A stretch of 64,000 nt of DNA from Calycina herbarum. Lineage: Eukaryota; Ascomycota; Leotiomycetes; Helotiales; Pezizellaceae. The position numbers were made by a program, and so were the translations under genes. Below the pieces are notes generated by a model. The model was given only the letters and a program-made list of their open reading frames with translations, did no database searches and was not told the origin of the DNA. Below are positions 45,714 through 58,257 of the stretch, in pieces (position 1 is the stretch's first letter; each line of letters starts with the position of its first letter). Location: positions 186,001 to 250,000 of the forward strand of contig LLEY01000020.1 in assembly GCA_001414485.1 (NCBI GenBank), in the 5' to 3' direction.

Positions 45714-46786
45714 AGGAAAACTATAGGTAGTGCAAAATGAATGAATGAATGAATGGAGAAGAGAACACAAAAGTAATAAAGTTCCAGTTTGGTTTCTGGG
45801 GGGCTTTTTCAACCATGTGGGCTCGTCTCGTCCAGCGCCGCGACGAAGTTTGATTTTTTGCTCCTTTTTTTGGTAATTATTTTTATTTTTTTGCAACGCG
45901 CTTTTGGCTTGCGTAACCCCCCCCTTTTTTTTTGGAGGCAGTATACATTCCTGGTGAATGGCGAGGGCACGAAAGTACTTAAGGATTAGATAGGTCCAGT
46001 CCCAGCGCTTTGGGTTATCGAGGTCGTTCCTTCCCTAATTTCAATGACTTCAACCCAAGCACGGCGACGTGATCCCAAGACCCAAGGCCTCTTTACAAAG
46101 GGTGAGCAATGCTTATGGAAATCTACGCATACACCGTCGTGATTCACCACTTATTCAATGTCAAGTAACCACCACATAAAAAGCAAAAGACAAGTCAAAA
46201 GTATGATGGGAAAAAAGATAGTATATTTCCACATTGCAGGTCAGTCATCCAGACAAATCTACGAAACTTCATTCGTCTTGCGACTAAAGCTATCTTTATC
46301 CCATCCAGTCTCTCCCTCTACCACAACCGCGAAAAGCAGTTGTCGAGTAGCCATTCCTTTTCCAATCTTCACCATCTATCCATCCATTCATCCCTGATCA
46401 CTTATTTTTTGGTAAGATCAGGAGAAGGAGATCCCCTCAAATTCCAGGGGAGAGAAAACAAAAAAAGTCAACGCAAATACAAGTGGCAGTCTCAGGCATT
46501 AAAACCTCGACGCGCGGTGTCCCCCAAACTCCATGTCCATGCGATGAAAAAATAATGGTATATCAAACAAACAAAAACAGCGGTGGAAAAAAAAATCTCG
46601 CTGTAACAAAAAAGACAAGGACGAAAACGCCATGAACATGCAGTGATGCCAAGTCCAATTTTCTGACTAGCCTCGGCTTTTTCTTTCTAAAAGAACACAA
46701 TCAATAGGAAATTGCGTATGCATCGAGTGTTCGGCCGCGATCTTTTGAATTTAGGAAATCTTTCGGTCAAAGGAGGTGATTTATAA
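45714..46786. other. Intergenic, 3' flank of cyclin gene
   Basis: About 1.1 kb with homopolymer runs (T- and A-rich) and an ATGA tetranucleotide run at 45737-45753. No gene seen. It presumably includes the cyclin gene's 3' UTR. Confidence 0.45.
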
Positions 46787-48838
46787 TTAGGCGTGGAAAT
46801 TAGGTTGTGGTAAAACAGGCCACTGTTGTTGATGATAAGATCCCTGAGAAGCGTATTCCGGCACAACACCAGGACGATAATCATTTCGTCGGCCCAGTGG
46901 TTGGTAGTGCATTTGATCAACGTTCACAGAATAACCGTGCATGGATGCAGATGGTGGTGGGTAGAGAAGAGTATTGACATGTCGGACTGGTTTGTATGGG
47001 GAGTTTCGCTGCTGGAGGAAGAAAGAGGGCGAAATGTGACCGGGATTGTGGCCTGGGAAATTTCCCGAGATGGGCGAGGAACCAAGTGACAATAAATCTT
47101 GTACGGAGTGAGGACTTGTTCGACGTGAAGGGGTTGAGTAACCGTTTCCGTTCGGGGTTCCATGTTGGCTAGGTGGTCCAGTCGGTGTCAAGACGGGGTG
47201 GGGTAGGTTGGGGGCCCAAGATGGAGTGGCAGGATAGACTGCGGACAAAGAACGAGCACCATTGAGGGGTGGTAATAGTGGGACATTCTGTGATAAAGCC
47301 GAGGAAGGGTGGTTGTAGCTACTCATGGGCTGGCTTGTTGAAATGGTCAAGTTTGGAACCGGTAACCGAGGGATGTCGTTTCTTCTGGGCGGAGCAGTCG
47401 AGGGGAACGATGAAATAGATCCATTGGGGGTAGGTCTCGTGACACGTTTGGTTGCTGACTGTTCCGAGTTGCCATCATAACTCCGCTTTCGTGCCGAGGA
47501 TCTCAAATCGTGTGCTGGCATGGTTGGGACAGGCGAGGATACCTGAGCGCCATAGCTTGCTTGCCACTGTTGGTTGTAGTGGGACCCCGTATTGTTCGTG
47601 GAGGGGTATCCGCTAGTCAAAGAGGGAGGCGAGTTCTGCATCGAGCCTGGTGGTGATGACAACGCTGGTGGAAGAACTGCATGTGCTTGTGGCGATATCT
47701 GAGGAATGGGCGCCTTAGCAGCCTCATCACAATAAGTCCAGAACTTTCCAAGCTTCTCCTGCCATTCTTGCCATTGCTCCTTGGATGCCAATAGACTGTA
47801 TCTCATGTTGCTCAAAAACTCTACTTCCATAACATGGATCTCAGTAACCGATATTCCAGAGACTTCGGCCCATGTCTTGTTCGTATAAGTGTTGTCGTCA
47901 AGAACTAGACAAACGTCAGTATATGTTCCACTTTTGACAAATTCGAAAAACCCACATTTATTACCCAACATTAAAGCCACAGTGAGCAATCTATACTCGC
48001 TCCCGCTTCTTCCCTTGACGGCCGGATTGATCTTCTTCAATCGATAGATAAATAGGAGAGCAAGTAATATGACATTCTGTGTAACCTGCGTTGTTGAAAG
48101 AATAGTGACAACCCATTTTCTAAATCCGCTCGATGGCATGGCTTCGTCTCGCAATCGACTTATCGAACCTGGAGGAGGATTGGGCCCGACATTCTCAGCT
48201 TTCTTCAGGGTCTCCGTTGACTCGAACCAAAACAGGCAAGTAATCTGCCAAAATATTAGTATATGTCCAAGAGCCCAAAAAATTCCACCACAAACCTGAG
48301 CTGCGAATTCTGCCAAACTTCCACCACTATCATTTATTGAAAGCGGAATTTGTAGGCTCGCTACAATCAAGTTGTTCTTGTTACTCGGCCTGGGCATTGG
48401 TTCTTCTGGTCCCAATGTATTTGACCTAGTCGATGACAAAGGACTTGTTGGCCGCCTGTAAGACTGCTGAGAGATTTGATTGTCATTACGTAACAGCGAA
48501 GCTGAAGGAGCAGCCAGTTGGTTCAAAGAGGAATGTGGATGTGGTACTGAATACTGCCTGACTGTTGAGCATCCCCCATAGCTACTCCCTGGTGTCACTG
48601 TTGCCGAATGCGAATATGTGGAGTCTGGTCGGCCGGCATACGGGTTATATTGGGGGTGCTGATAGGTAGTCATCTCGTCTGCGGGTGGTGTATGAAGGCC
48701 GATCTTGACGGGAGGAGCCTGGAAATAAGCTGGCGTATGCTTGGAGGGTTCCAAAGCTCTCCGTCTGTCGCCAAACGTTGAATATGCGGAAGGTAGAGGG
48801 AAATCGAGAGGAGCAGGTCTTGTGGCTGTTCGATGCAT
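46787..48838 (-). CDS. Clg1/Pho80-family cyclin
   Basis: Exons 48296..48838, 47956..48244 and 46787..47904 total 1,950 nt, 649 residues. Both introns are 51 nt and stop-free in frame, so the unspliced reading runs straight through (683 codons) and would wrongly insert two 17-residue segments. Splice signals are good: GTTTGT/TACTAAT/GGCAG and GTGGGT/TACTGAC/TCTAG. The N-terminal 175 residues are low-complexity Ser/Pro/Gln. The cyclin fold follows: AEFAAQ-ITCLFWFEST, FRKWVVTILSTTQVTQNVIL, SEYRLLTVALMLGNK-FLDDN, and TWAEVSGISVTEIHVMEVEF. The C-terminal half is disordered, with Pro/Ser/Asn. Likely partner is a Pho85-type kinase; role in nutrient or morphogenesis control is inference from the family. 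Confidence 0.88.
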   Translation of the reverse strand: MHRTATRPAPLDFPLPSAYSTFGDRRRALEPSKHTPAYFQAPPVKIGLHTPPADEMTTYQHPQYNPYAGRPDSTYSHSATVTPGSSYGGCSTVRQYSVPHPHSSLNQLAAPSASLLRNDNQISQQSYRRPTSPLSSTRSNTLGPEEPMPRPSNKNNLIVASLQIPLSINDSGGSLAEFAAQVCGGIFWALGHILIFWQITCLFWFESTETLKKAENVGPNPPPGSISRLRDEAMPSSGFRKWVVTILSTTQVTQNVILLALLFIYRLKKINPAVKGRSGSEYRLLTVALMLGNKCGFFEFVKSGTYTDVCLVLDDNTYTNKTWAEVSGISVTEIHVMEVEFLSNMRYSLLASKEQWQEWQEKLGKFWTYCDEAAKAPIPQISPQAHAVLPPALSSPPGSMQNSPPSLTSGYPSTNNTGSHYNQQWQASYGAQVSSPVPTMPAHDLRSSARKRSYDGNSEQSATKRVTRPTPNGSISSFPSTAPPRRNDIPRLPVPNLTISTSQPMSSYNHPSSALSQNVPLLPPLNGARSLSAVYPATPSWAPNLPHPVLTPTGPPSQHGTPNGNGYSTPSRRTSPHSVQDLLSLGSSPISGNFPGHNPGHISPSFFLQQRNSPYKPVRHVNTLLYPPPSASMHGYSVNVDQMHYQPLGRRNDYRPGVVPEYASQGSYHQQQWPVLPQPNFHA

Positions 48839-49610
48839 GGAGAAGGTGGTGAGGGGAGGGTTGGTGGAGTTGAGTTGGAGGTGGAGGTGAAGGTGAAGGT
48901 GAATGGGAGTCGGCAGGTATTAGTTCCACACTAGTTCAATAGTATCCCAAATTGTCTTCCACCCTGAAGTTGTTTTTAGGACAGAGTTCTCCCAGAGCTT
49001 CCAGCACTCCGCTGTATACCGTCTCTCCCTAAAACCCAACGAACCAACCTAAGTTACCGGACGTAGAGTGGTCACCGCAGAGCCATGAAAGGGGACTGCG
49101 GGCACTGCGAGCTGCGAATGGGCAAAGTCCAACAAGGTTCAAGGACACTTAATTATCGTTGTTGAATTATTGAGGGCGATTGGAGAACAATGGGAGATAG
49201 AACAGTGCTCCGTGTAGCTTTTGCAAGTTTTGGGTTGGAGAGGAGAGGAGAGGGCGAGGTGGTGTTAAAAAATGGAAAGTATTATGAATGAGGTATGGAC
49301 GAGGAACTCGACTTGTCTCGGTTAGGCTGGAAGTCCAATGCGGTTAAGCACGACACTAATTCTTGGACGGGAGAAACAAAGCAGGCGAGGAATGACAATT
49401 TTTACAAGTACAGGAATGGGTTCCAGATCAGGAGGAGAAGGTCAATCAATGGTGAATAATGATGTTGCAAAGAGTGGAGGCTGATCTCAAAGAAGTCAGT
49501 CGTTCTCGGTTGATGTCACAGGAGGAGAGGCCGATTGCATTTGGGCCAGTGAGCTGCGGACGTTGAGAGCAGGGGCTGAAGTGGGTTAGGGAGAGTGCGA
49601 GTGGGCTTGG

Positions 49611-49633
49611 TGCGGTGCGGTGCGGTGCGGTGC
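49611..49633. repeat. TGCGG x4 tandem repeat
   Basis: Perfect 5-bp microsatellite in the gene-free region upstream of the cyclin gene. Confidence 0.9.
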
Positions 49634-50312
49634 TGGAAACTGGCTAGAGACCAGGGTGGGGTTAAAGGAAGCCTCCACGCCAGACGGAAGCCAGACAAAA
49701 AAAAAAAGAGTTACAAGGCAAGGAAGGGTAGGGGTCCAGGAGTAAGAAATACTAGTAAGACCCAGGATGGGACAGATGGCACCACCGAACCCAACAGCGA
49801 CGGGAGACACGAGGACCTTCCAGCAAAGTTGAGAAAGTGCAATGTTGGCTGCTCACGGATGCGATGGGATGCGGTGCGTACGAGCAGGGCAATAAAACCA
49901 AATAAAATCAATCATAAAACAACCATGCCGAAGCCAGAGAAGCGCCTTTGCCATGGGTCTCAAGTTCTCAACCACCGTATCATACTAAATTACTAGGATC
50001 CAGAGTTCCAGGAGAGGAGGGTCTCTTTCCTGCTTCTTGCTTGCTTGCTGCTTGCACCTCCACCGCCTTTCTGAAAGAGGGGTTGTTCTCTCGATAGTGC
50101 CGTCCTGCCTGGAGCGAGCATGGCATGGCATGCCGCTTCCACGCGTGAGCGATGAGCTGTGCCTCTGTATGCCTGGCTTGCCATGGCATGGTGTTGTCGT
50201 CGTGGTCGTTGCCATCATGCAAACCAATAAATAGCACTAACCCTACACTCAGGCTTCGTGCTCATCACCACCTCAAAGCAATCGCTGCTGCGTTCCGCTT
50301 GCGTGGAGGCAA

Positions 50313-50333
50313 CACACCACACCACACCACACC
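50313..50333. repeat. CACAC-type 5-bp repeat
   Basis: Four units of CACAC/ACACC in tandem. Confidence 0.85.
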
Positions 50334-53300
50334 CCGTCGCTTCGTTCCCAAGCGGTCCCTTCTCCCACCCTTTAGCTCATTACGAAGCGCGGGTTGGGTT
50401 GGAAATCATCAGCAAGCTCGAAGCACGCAAGCTCGAAGCACGCACGCACGCACGCACGACCACTGGCATGGCCTGGGCAATACACTCTGAGTCTTCGCGG
50501 ACAAGGAAGACAAGGCGAGAAGACGAGGTTCGAAGACGGGGCGTTGGTGTTCCATCTGTGGAATTGTCTTCGCAAAGATCCTACCCATCGTTGCAGCGCA
50601 CATATGCACCAATCATCGAGAAATGGATGCGTTCCGTTTAGAAGGCTCGTGTCTTGGATGCGCGAGCGAAGCCTGGTGCACACTCCTGCATAAAGAAACC
50701 ATATATGACCTAGAAAGGTTAGTACGAAGGCCACGGTCACTGCGGCGTGCAATAATGAAAAGTGTATTTAGTGACAATAGGGGCGCGTTAGCGGAGCTGC
50801 TACACACTCTGGAGTAAATTTGCGCTTTTCTGTTGGACACGGTCCTCCTCAAGCTTGAGCAGCAGCAGCATTGCCGGGATTGTTTTGGGGTATTTCTGTG
50901 GTGGTGGTCTCGGAGCCGGGAGGCATTAGCCCCAGCGGGTCGTGATTGGGTGATTGGGTGACGGAGGTGTTGGAAGCAAAGGGTGACACGGAGAGAGAGT
51001 GAGATGCCGTTAGCGTAGGATGAGTGTCGTTATTGACAAAGAAAAGCTGGTCTGGTTTTGGTGTAATCTGTAGCAAATCCTTGGTTGGTGGTTCGCGCCA
51101 AAACAAATCCGCCGCCCACACACACCTTGCCAGCTTCTGGGCCCGTCTAGGACGAGCCAAACAACTCAAACGATACTCTGTTCTGTCACAGACTCACAGA
51201 ATAACATGATAAATGCTCGGCAATAAACCAACCAAGGCGATGCAACAAACTCTGTCCAAACCCTCTCATACGCATCGGTCAAATGCACCGGGAAATGGAG
51301 CGAGCAGAGCATGACGGAGAACATGCTTTTCCCTGCCCTGCTCGGGTTTTGAAAGCCCTCCATAGGGTCTCCAGATGTGTGTGGTGGTGTTCTCCAGTGA
51401 CACTTGGTCTGAAATCAGGCTAATATGGACCGAGACTCATCCCTTTCTTTTCTGACTGCTTGCGTTGCCTGCTGCCAATTACGGGTAACTTTCCTTCTCG
51501 TACAATTTGAGGGCGCATCCCGTATATTTTGTGCAAGGGAGTCAAGTTGGATTTGAATTGACGACGATCACGAAGCTGCTACGCAAGACAAGGGGCTGAA
51601 TCGCTGATGATGTGGTGGGAAAAAAGGTGGAAAGCACCTGGATTGGGCTTCGTTCGGGGCGGAAAATGTGAAGCAAGCCCCAGGATTCCAGGCCATGCCT
51701 TCCGTACTCAGAGTCTCCGTAATATTAATCCCGCGGCTGCATGGGACTATGAGCTGATATTATTGATTGACGCTATCATTTTCAAGCTTGCTTGAGATTT
51801 CACAGCGGAGAAAAAGAGCTAAAGGGATGGAAGAAACATGGCGATCCGTGTTGTTGGGTCACATCAGCGCGTTGCTGAAATGGATTGATTGTTTTTAGCC
51901 GTCGGCCGAAAGAGAGAGCGCCTCGGGTTTGGGACGGCTTGACGAGAGAGTTCGTAAATGTTTCATCTGCGTGATATTCGGCATTTTGGTGGCGACTTGC
52001 AATTGCTACTTAGTGGGTTTGTCGTTTGCATTTGACGTTTTTTTCGGCAAGAAGAAACAGAAACTGGTGGCGGAAAGCATGTCCCTGCCTGCCCCTTCAA
52101 CAACTCCGGGCTAGAGGCTCGGATTTTTGGTTTTTCGGAGTGTTGCGTTGCGGCCTCTTGCCCCATGTTTAAAGAGCGATGTCGAATCGACAACCCGCAC
52201 TTTCCGAATACGTAACCAACCAGACTATCCTTCCAAGTATACTTCGAAGTACAACAACTGTGCAGTATGCTATGACGAAGTCTCACTTTGATATCCCACT
52301 TTGAGAACGTGAGAGGAGATCGAGATGTTGGTTGTATTCCCTTCCTCACACGTGATAAGGCTGCTGCTGGCTTCGAAATTTGAAGAGCACTAACAAGTGG
52401 ATCCAACGTCCTGGTCTGCAGTAATTCGATTGGACCCAGAAGAAGAGCGGGGGACAGTTGTGATACGGACCCCTCACCTAAACTAAACATCGGTTCTGCG
52501 AATCCCACGATCTTCTTTCCAGATTGCCTGACGTGACGACGGACGGACGGTCGGTCGAGAATTGACGCTTGTTCTATTCGTGGAATGCAAGGCATGTCAG
52601 ACGATGGGCGTTATCATACAGTAATATGGAATGATGGAGATGTGACGCCGAAATGCGCTGAGATTAACAAATTTGGTATGCCCGTAATATTGTACGGCAG
52701 AAACACGGCGAGGCTGCGTGTTTGAGGGGGGTCGAGGTCGAGGTCAAGGCTGGAGTTGGCAGCTGTTGATGGGAGGACGGGCTTGGCTTGGGTGGGGGGG
52801 GGGGCGCGCTAGAAAAGGAGGGGGTCGATCTAGTGGCTTCGCTTAGCACCAGCGCAGTAAATTTATTTTCTCCGTCCGTCTCTTGCCCTTCGCCCTTTCC
52901 TTTCCCAACCGTGCTAGGTACGGATCAAAAGCAGCCATTTTTGCTTGAATTCGAATTCCATGTGACTTGCCGTGTTTTTTCTGAGTCAGGGTGATCTCCT
53001 GGTCCCTTCCCGGTCCGGGATATGCAGAGTACACTACAGTACGGTACCATTGGCGTACATTTGTTAAAGTGGTTGCATACCGGCCTACGGAGTACGCTCT
53101 AAGAAACGATACACTTTCCACCTCTCCTCCCATAGGACGAAATGGACTAAGAAGGTGCACATTTCATTCTTACGACGACAACACCCTTCGTGGATCACGA
53201 ATCCGGATCATGACGACCTTACTCAGTAGACACCCCTCAAGCATATTGCCGCGGAGCATGTCATTTAACTTGATTTGATTTGATCGTCCCTCACGGCGTT

Positions 53301-53721
53301 TTACACCTGCACGACTAACCACTAAACACCATCAAATCTCACACAGCTTCACAACTCGGTCAAGACATCGCCAGCATCATGCGCCTCTTCCCAGGCTCTT
53401 AGCTTAGTGTAGTGGTCTCTTCGACCTTCTAGCGCCATGTAGAGTAACATCCAACCTGTGTTCCGTACATGTGTGGCGTTCCAGCCAGTCAATGGCGATT
53501 CAGCAGCCAAAGGGAGGCTCAGTCGCCGTCACCAACAATTGGAAGGCCACCTCATATCCATATCCACGACAGCTGGTCCCGTATCACCTAATCACATGGT
53601 GACATTCTTCGGGGTTCACAGACTCCAGACTTCAGACTCCAAAATTCTCTTGCAAGTGCAAGGTGCTTTGCAGCTGCTCCGCAACCGGCTGGAGCGGCTT
53701 CCCTTCCTTCGTGATGAGCAG

Positions 53722-53751
53722 GAGCTTGAGCTTGAGCTTGAGCTTCTGACA
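53722..53751. repeat. GAGCTT x5 hexanucleotide repeat
   Basis: Five perfect 6-bp units; in one frame they encode alternating Glu-Leu. Confidence 0.92.
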
Positions 53752-56700
53752 GTCATATTCATATCCCGGAGGGCACAATATCGCGAGAGTACCCACCAGC
53801 TTCCAAGAAGTCGTCCATTTTGTTGGCGTCAACTGTTCAACCTGCTTCTCAGCCGTACCCTTGCATGTCAGGCAGTGGATTGTGGGATCGTGGGATAGGT
53901 CATGGTTCAAGGCTCAAGCAGATTGGTTTCGATTTGACAACAAGAACGATAATCGAAATGCCAATGAAATCCCCTCATTTACTCCCTACACGGCCATTCG
54001 GGCTCTTCTTCCAAGTGCTGAGTGGAGGTTAAAAATGTCCCTGGCAACAAGAGCCGGACATTCTACCCGCCGTCCGTCTTCTTCCCAGGCGTGCAGGGCC
54101 CATGATGACAAGATGCTCTGGCCTTTATATCAATTCCATGGATAACTGTACCGTCTGCGGCAAGACTATATTCTGCAAGTTGTCGATTTGGCAGTTGGAA
54201 CACCAGATCACCCGGAATCTAAGATGCAGACGGCGCCAATAGATTCGGTCAACCAATGCAAGATGACAAAGGACCAATGACCATGGACTGACACAGCAGC
54301 CACAAAGCGGCGTTTGGGCTTTACGTGGGGTTGGTCGTCATGAAGGATTGGTGAGATAAATTGATATCAGACTCCAAATCAGGATGGCTATCCGGCCCAC
54401 ACAATCGGTAAAATCCTACAAAATTCTGTAAGCATGGAGTACAAGGTATCTATTCAGTACGCTTGTCTCTCTTGTTTCCCACCTTGCAATTCGAGAGCGA
54501 CCCAAAGGCTGCCACCAGACCAACAAAGTCTCTACCTATCGATACGAGAGATTAAGCTCCGCAACAATTATCGCCGTAGGAAACCGCGCAATTCTTCTCC
54601 ATAATTTTCTTAGGTAGCTTTCTCCGTGGTTCCATGATCCCATAAAGCCATAATTGCCTTCCAAGTCAGCAGCGGATGAATCAAACACTGCATGCAGCAC
54701 CCATGTCCAGATGCCTGCTCCCAAAGGAAGGTAAAATAAAATAAAATCCGTTTCGGACCTTTGCTTCAGCTACCCTTCCGGCAAAACAGCAAACCACTTT
54801 CTTTCACACCAACACACACCAACTCACGAGGAGGAAGCGACCGAGAATCTTCCTCAAGTGGATAGAGTCTCCTGTCATGCGCGCCTTCGGTACTCTCCCC
54901 TTCATTCCACGTAAGTGATGGGCGATGGGACAATTACAGCCAGACAAGGAGAGGGTTTAGAGTGTCAGCCGTGTCGTCCAACGTCGCAATATGCAGCCCA
55001 AAACATGGATTCTACAAAGTAACTTGCATTTCCAAATAATGCAATTCTACCTCCAGTACTTCCATGTGCCCACTGGACACGACGGGATTTACCAAGCGAT
55101 GCCATTTCGGAAGTCGATGATTCGCTATTGGTGATCTGATTTCTTCTCTCCTTCCTTTCAAAAAGCCTTGAACGCACCCTCAACCGGACCGAGTTACACA
55201 ACCGAATTACTCTCCTTCTGGCTGTTCACCGACTTTACTTTGCACCCTCTTTGGCACACCACTCAACCCAAACACCCACGCAAGTCCTTGGAGTCTACAT
55301 GAAAGTTCCCGTATCTAGCTTCGCCAGGTATATGCAAACATACCTCAATTCTAGGTTCAATGGACACAGGAGAGGGGATACGGAAAGACAACAGACCTGG
55401 TCAACCTCGCCGCCTACTCGCACTCCCTATGTTCCCCCGGTTCATATTGCATCTCTAATTAATGCAACCGCCCGTTTTCCCGCTGTCTCCCTTTTCTCAA
55501 TTCAATTTTCCTTGACCCTCAAACACTTATCATCTTTCTTTCAATGCTTTTTTCATACGAGGCTGGCGGGCGTTTTACAAGGGCATCAATCTGGCTTTCT
55601 TGGAGTGGTACATTGTCATTTTCTGGCCTGTACCCCGCCATTCTATCCGGAATTTGCACTTTCCTTGCTGCCTTCTCTACCTATGTTTCAATCGAGTCAC
55701 CGATCATTCACCTGATCCGTCTCCCAGCGTCTGTTCTCCCCCCTAGATGTCCACCAATTGTTGCTGGAAACGGGAGTGCATGCAGCCGACTGGAATTCTT
55801 CGTGCATAATCTTGGGGCAGGCTCCCGACACAGAGCGGACCCTGGAGAACGGGTGGTGGGAAGAGATTTCTTGATAACTTTTTGATGGAAAGAACTTGTA
55901 TTTCCGAGAAAAGATCGGCGATGGCAAGTATGTTGGCCACCCAAGTTGGCTTTTGTGTTGGTGGGTTGTGCTGGAGAACTCTTCAAATTTCGGTGTGAGG
56001 CATCACTACATGTGAGACCCGAGCTACATTACTTGCTCTCAAATCACACGATGCTGTCGGGCGTCGGTCTCCTTGTGGGGGACGAAATGGCAATTGCGAG
56101 ACAGAGGGTTGACGAAGTTAGTAAGAGTTTCTGATGCCTCATAGATATGAGAAGCACCAGGAGGTGCAGGAATTCATGAATGGGGTCATGGGGTAATTGT
56201 GCTAACACATGTAGAAGAATGAGGAGAAGAGAAATCTGATTATTCTAATCGTTTAGGATAATCGAATTAACTAATCCGAGTCGCGCTCGAACAATAAAGG
56301 AGAGTAGAAGAATATCTCTTGGTCCCGTTACGAGGGTGAATCCTGATGTTTCTGGGGAAATGCAAGTTGACAAACCCGTGATTAGAACAAAATCGTCACA
56401 CCACTTTACGTCAAGCTGTTACGTCCAAATATCGGAAAGCAGAACAGCTTATATTTTGAAATATGATTGTACTTCGAAGGAATTAATCCAGATTCCATGA
56501 AGTAGGAAACACGTGTCATGTGACTTACTTTTCCTCCTTGTTTGCCCGTTGTCCGATGAAGATCTCGGTTTCTCGTATTTTTTGACAATCTAAAAATACC
56601 CTGCCTCGAAAAGCGGCAGTAAATAGCTCTAAGGTGTTAATTGACAATCTGAAGTTGATTGTTTTAAATAACGAGATCAATTCTAAAGTGCTCCAAATAA

Positions 56701-57105
56701 CTCAATTATCCTAAACAGTTATGAGAAAACAATAATTTGGAGGGAAGTCGGTTCCAACTGCCGCTTTTATTCACCTCGTTGCTGCTCACAACGAGCGAAC
56801 GCCAAGCCATCAACGACGCTTGTTATTCCCCTTCTCCCTTTGGCAGCGACGGCAAGCCTCCTCCCTCCTCCCCACCACAAACTCAATAATTACTCTTGAG
56901 CAGCTGCTCCACGATCGCTACTTCCTCCTCGACCGATATTCGCTATACCAACAATTATTGCCACCTTCGCATCCTTCCATCACTAGCATTCTTCCAAAAG
57001 GCCGCGCTCCAGCATCAGAGGGGGCTTTCGTTCAGCCGCCCAAAACACCAAAACATCCATACAAATAGTGATACCAGGGCTGGAGGAGAAGGCATATTTA
57101 GCAGA

Positions 57106-57120
57106 GGATAGGATAGGATA
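57106..57120. repeat. GGATA x3 next to the chs7 start
   Basis: Three perfect units ending 6 nt before the chs7 ATG, in its 5' leader. They may affect initiation context. Confidence 0.85.
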
Positions 57121-57126
57121 GGCAAG

Positions 57127-58257
57127 ATGGGTTTCGGCGACTTCGATTCGATATGTCGACAAGCACAGGTACCGTTATGTGCCGTCGTAGGCCATTTCTC
57201 GACGACCACGAATTCATACGGGATCGAGGCCGATTGCTTTGCGCGGAATATTGAGTTGGCGAACACCATTATCTTCCAGGGCGCTGCGTCGTTTATGCAT
57301 ATTGTTGCGCTTGTTATGACGGTTATTATGATTCTGCACGTTCGGAGTAAATTTACTGCTGTTGGTATGTTTTCCCGGGCTCTTTTGAGAGGATGTTTGG
57401 GGTCTTTATACTGATATGTTGTGTTGCAGGTCGCAAGGAAATTATTGCCTTCTTCTACATCTACATGATTCTTACCTTTGTATCCCTCATTCTCGATTCC
57501 GGTGTTGTCCCCGTTGGCAATGACGCCTATCCATACTTCGTCGCGGTACAAAATGGCGTCACATCAGCACTCTGCGTTTGCTTGCTCATCAATGGCTTTG
57601 TCGGGTTCCAATTATACGAGGATGGCACTACATTATCGGTCTGGTTGATGCGGACTATCAGTTTTGCCTTCTTCATAATTAGTTTCATGGTTTCCCTGGC
57701 CACTTTCAAAAGTTGGGCTGGTCTTGGTCCTACGAGAACGGTTGGACTTTTTGTGGTGGTGTATTTGGTTAATGCTATTGCATTGGCGGTATACATTGTC
57801 ATGCAGATCATCCTTGTGATCAATACCTTGGAAGATAGATGGCCATTGGGGGATATCATTTTTGGAGCATTCTTCTTGATTATGGGTCAGGTCATCATGT
57901 ACGTTTTCGGGGTTCAAATTTGTACCGCTGTTCAACATTACCTGGATGGGTTGTTCTTTGCAACCATTTGCAATTTACTTGCAGTCATGATGGTTTACAA
58001 GGTTTGTTTACCCCTCTTGATTCCTCAATCATATATTGAGAATATGTTACTGACTTTTATTATAGTACTGGGATTCCATCACCCGCGAAGATCTCGAATT
58101 CTCTGTCGGAACCAAACAGAACAACTGGGAAGTCAAGGAACCACTAATGGACGACGATCGACGAACCACCATGTACCAAGACCAAGATTCCAGCACCGCA
58201 TACAACAGCCAACCTACTCATGGTCGAAACTCGAACTATGGGGGCTTCGCATACTAA
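57127..58257 (+). CDS. chs7: Chs7, chitin synthase ER export chaperone
   Basis: Chs7 is an ER membrane protein needed for folding and export of class IV chitin synthase (Chs3). Exons 57127..57364, 57430..58001, 58066..58257 total 1,002 nt, 333 residues; introns 65 and 64 nt. Start [18 protein letters not shown] is diagnostic. [35 protein letters not shown] (across intron 1) and [16 protein letters not shown] are near-invariant in the family. Seven hydrophobic helices span about residues 45-290, and a hydrophilic C-tail begins [19 protein letters not shown]. Reading through intron 2 gives a spurious longer C-terminus (to 58394), so the spliced end at 58257 is preferred. Confidence 0.96.

Larger units (their letters stand above)
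48839..57126. other. 8.3-kb gene-free region of normal composition
   Basis: Between divergent starts of the cyclin gene and chs7. Composition is balanced and several open frames of 140-210 codons occur (for example 51963..52595 minus, 53458..53898 plus, 55251..55715 plus). None shows a motif, conserved-looking composition or coherent splicing. Short tandem repeats are scattered through it. It may hold long leaders, non-coding RNAs or an extended regulatory region for either flanking gene. Confidence 0.45.

Noticed and set aside
51963..52595. 210-codon open frame on the minus strand
   Set aside because: Low-complexity, no motif, initial Met not in a convincing context, no neighbours in the same style.
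53458..53898. 146-codon open frame containing the GAGCTT repeat
   Set aside because: The Glu-Leu run is a microsatellite product; the remainder shows no conserved pattern.
55251..55715. 154-codon open frame on the plus strand
   Set aside because: Phe/Leu/Ser/His-rich from pyrimidine-rich DNA; looks like leader or intergenic sequence.
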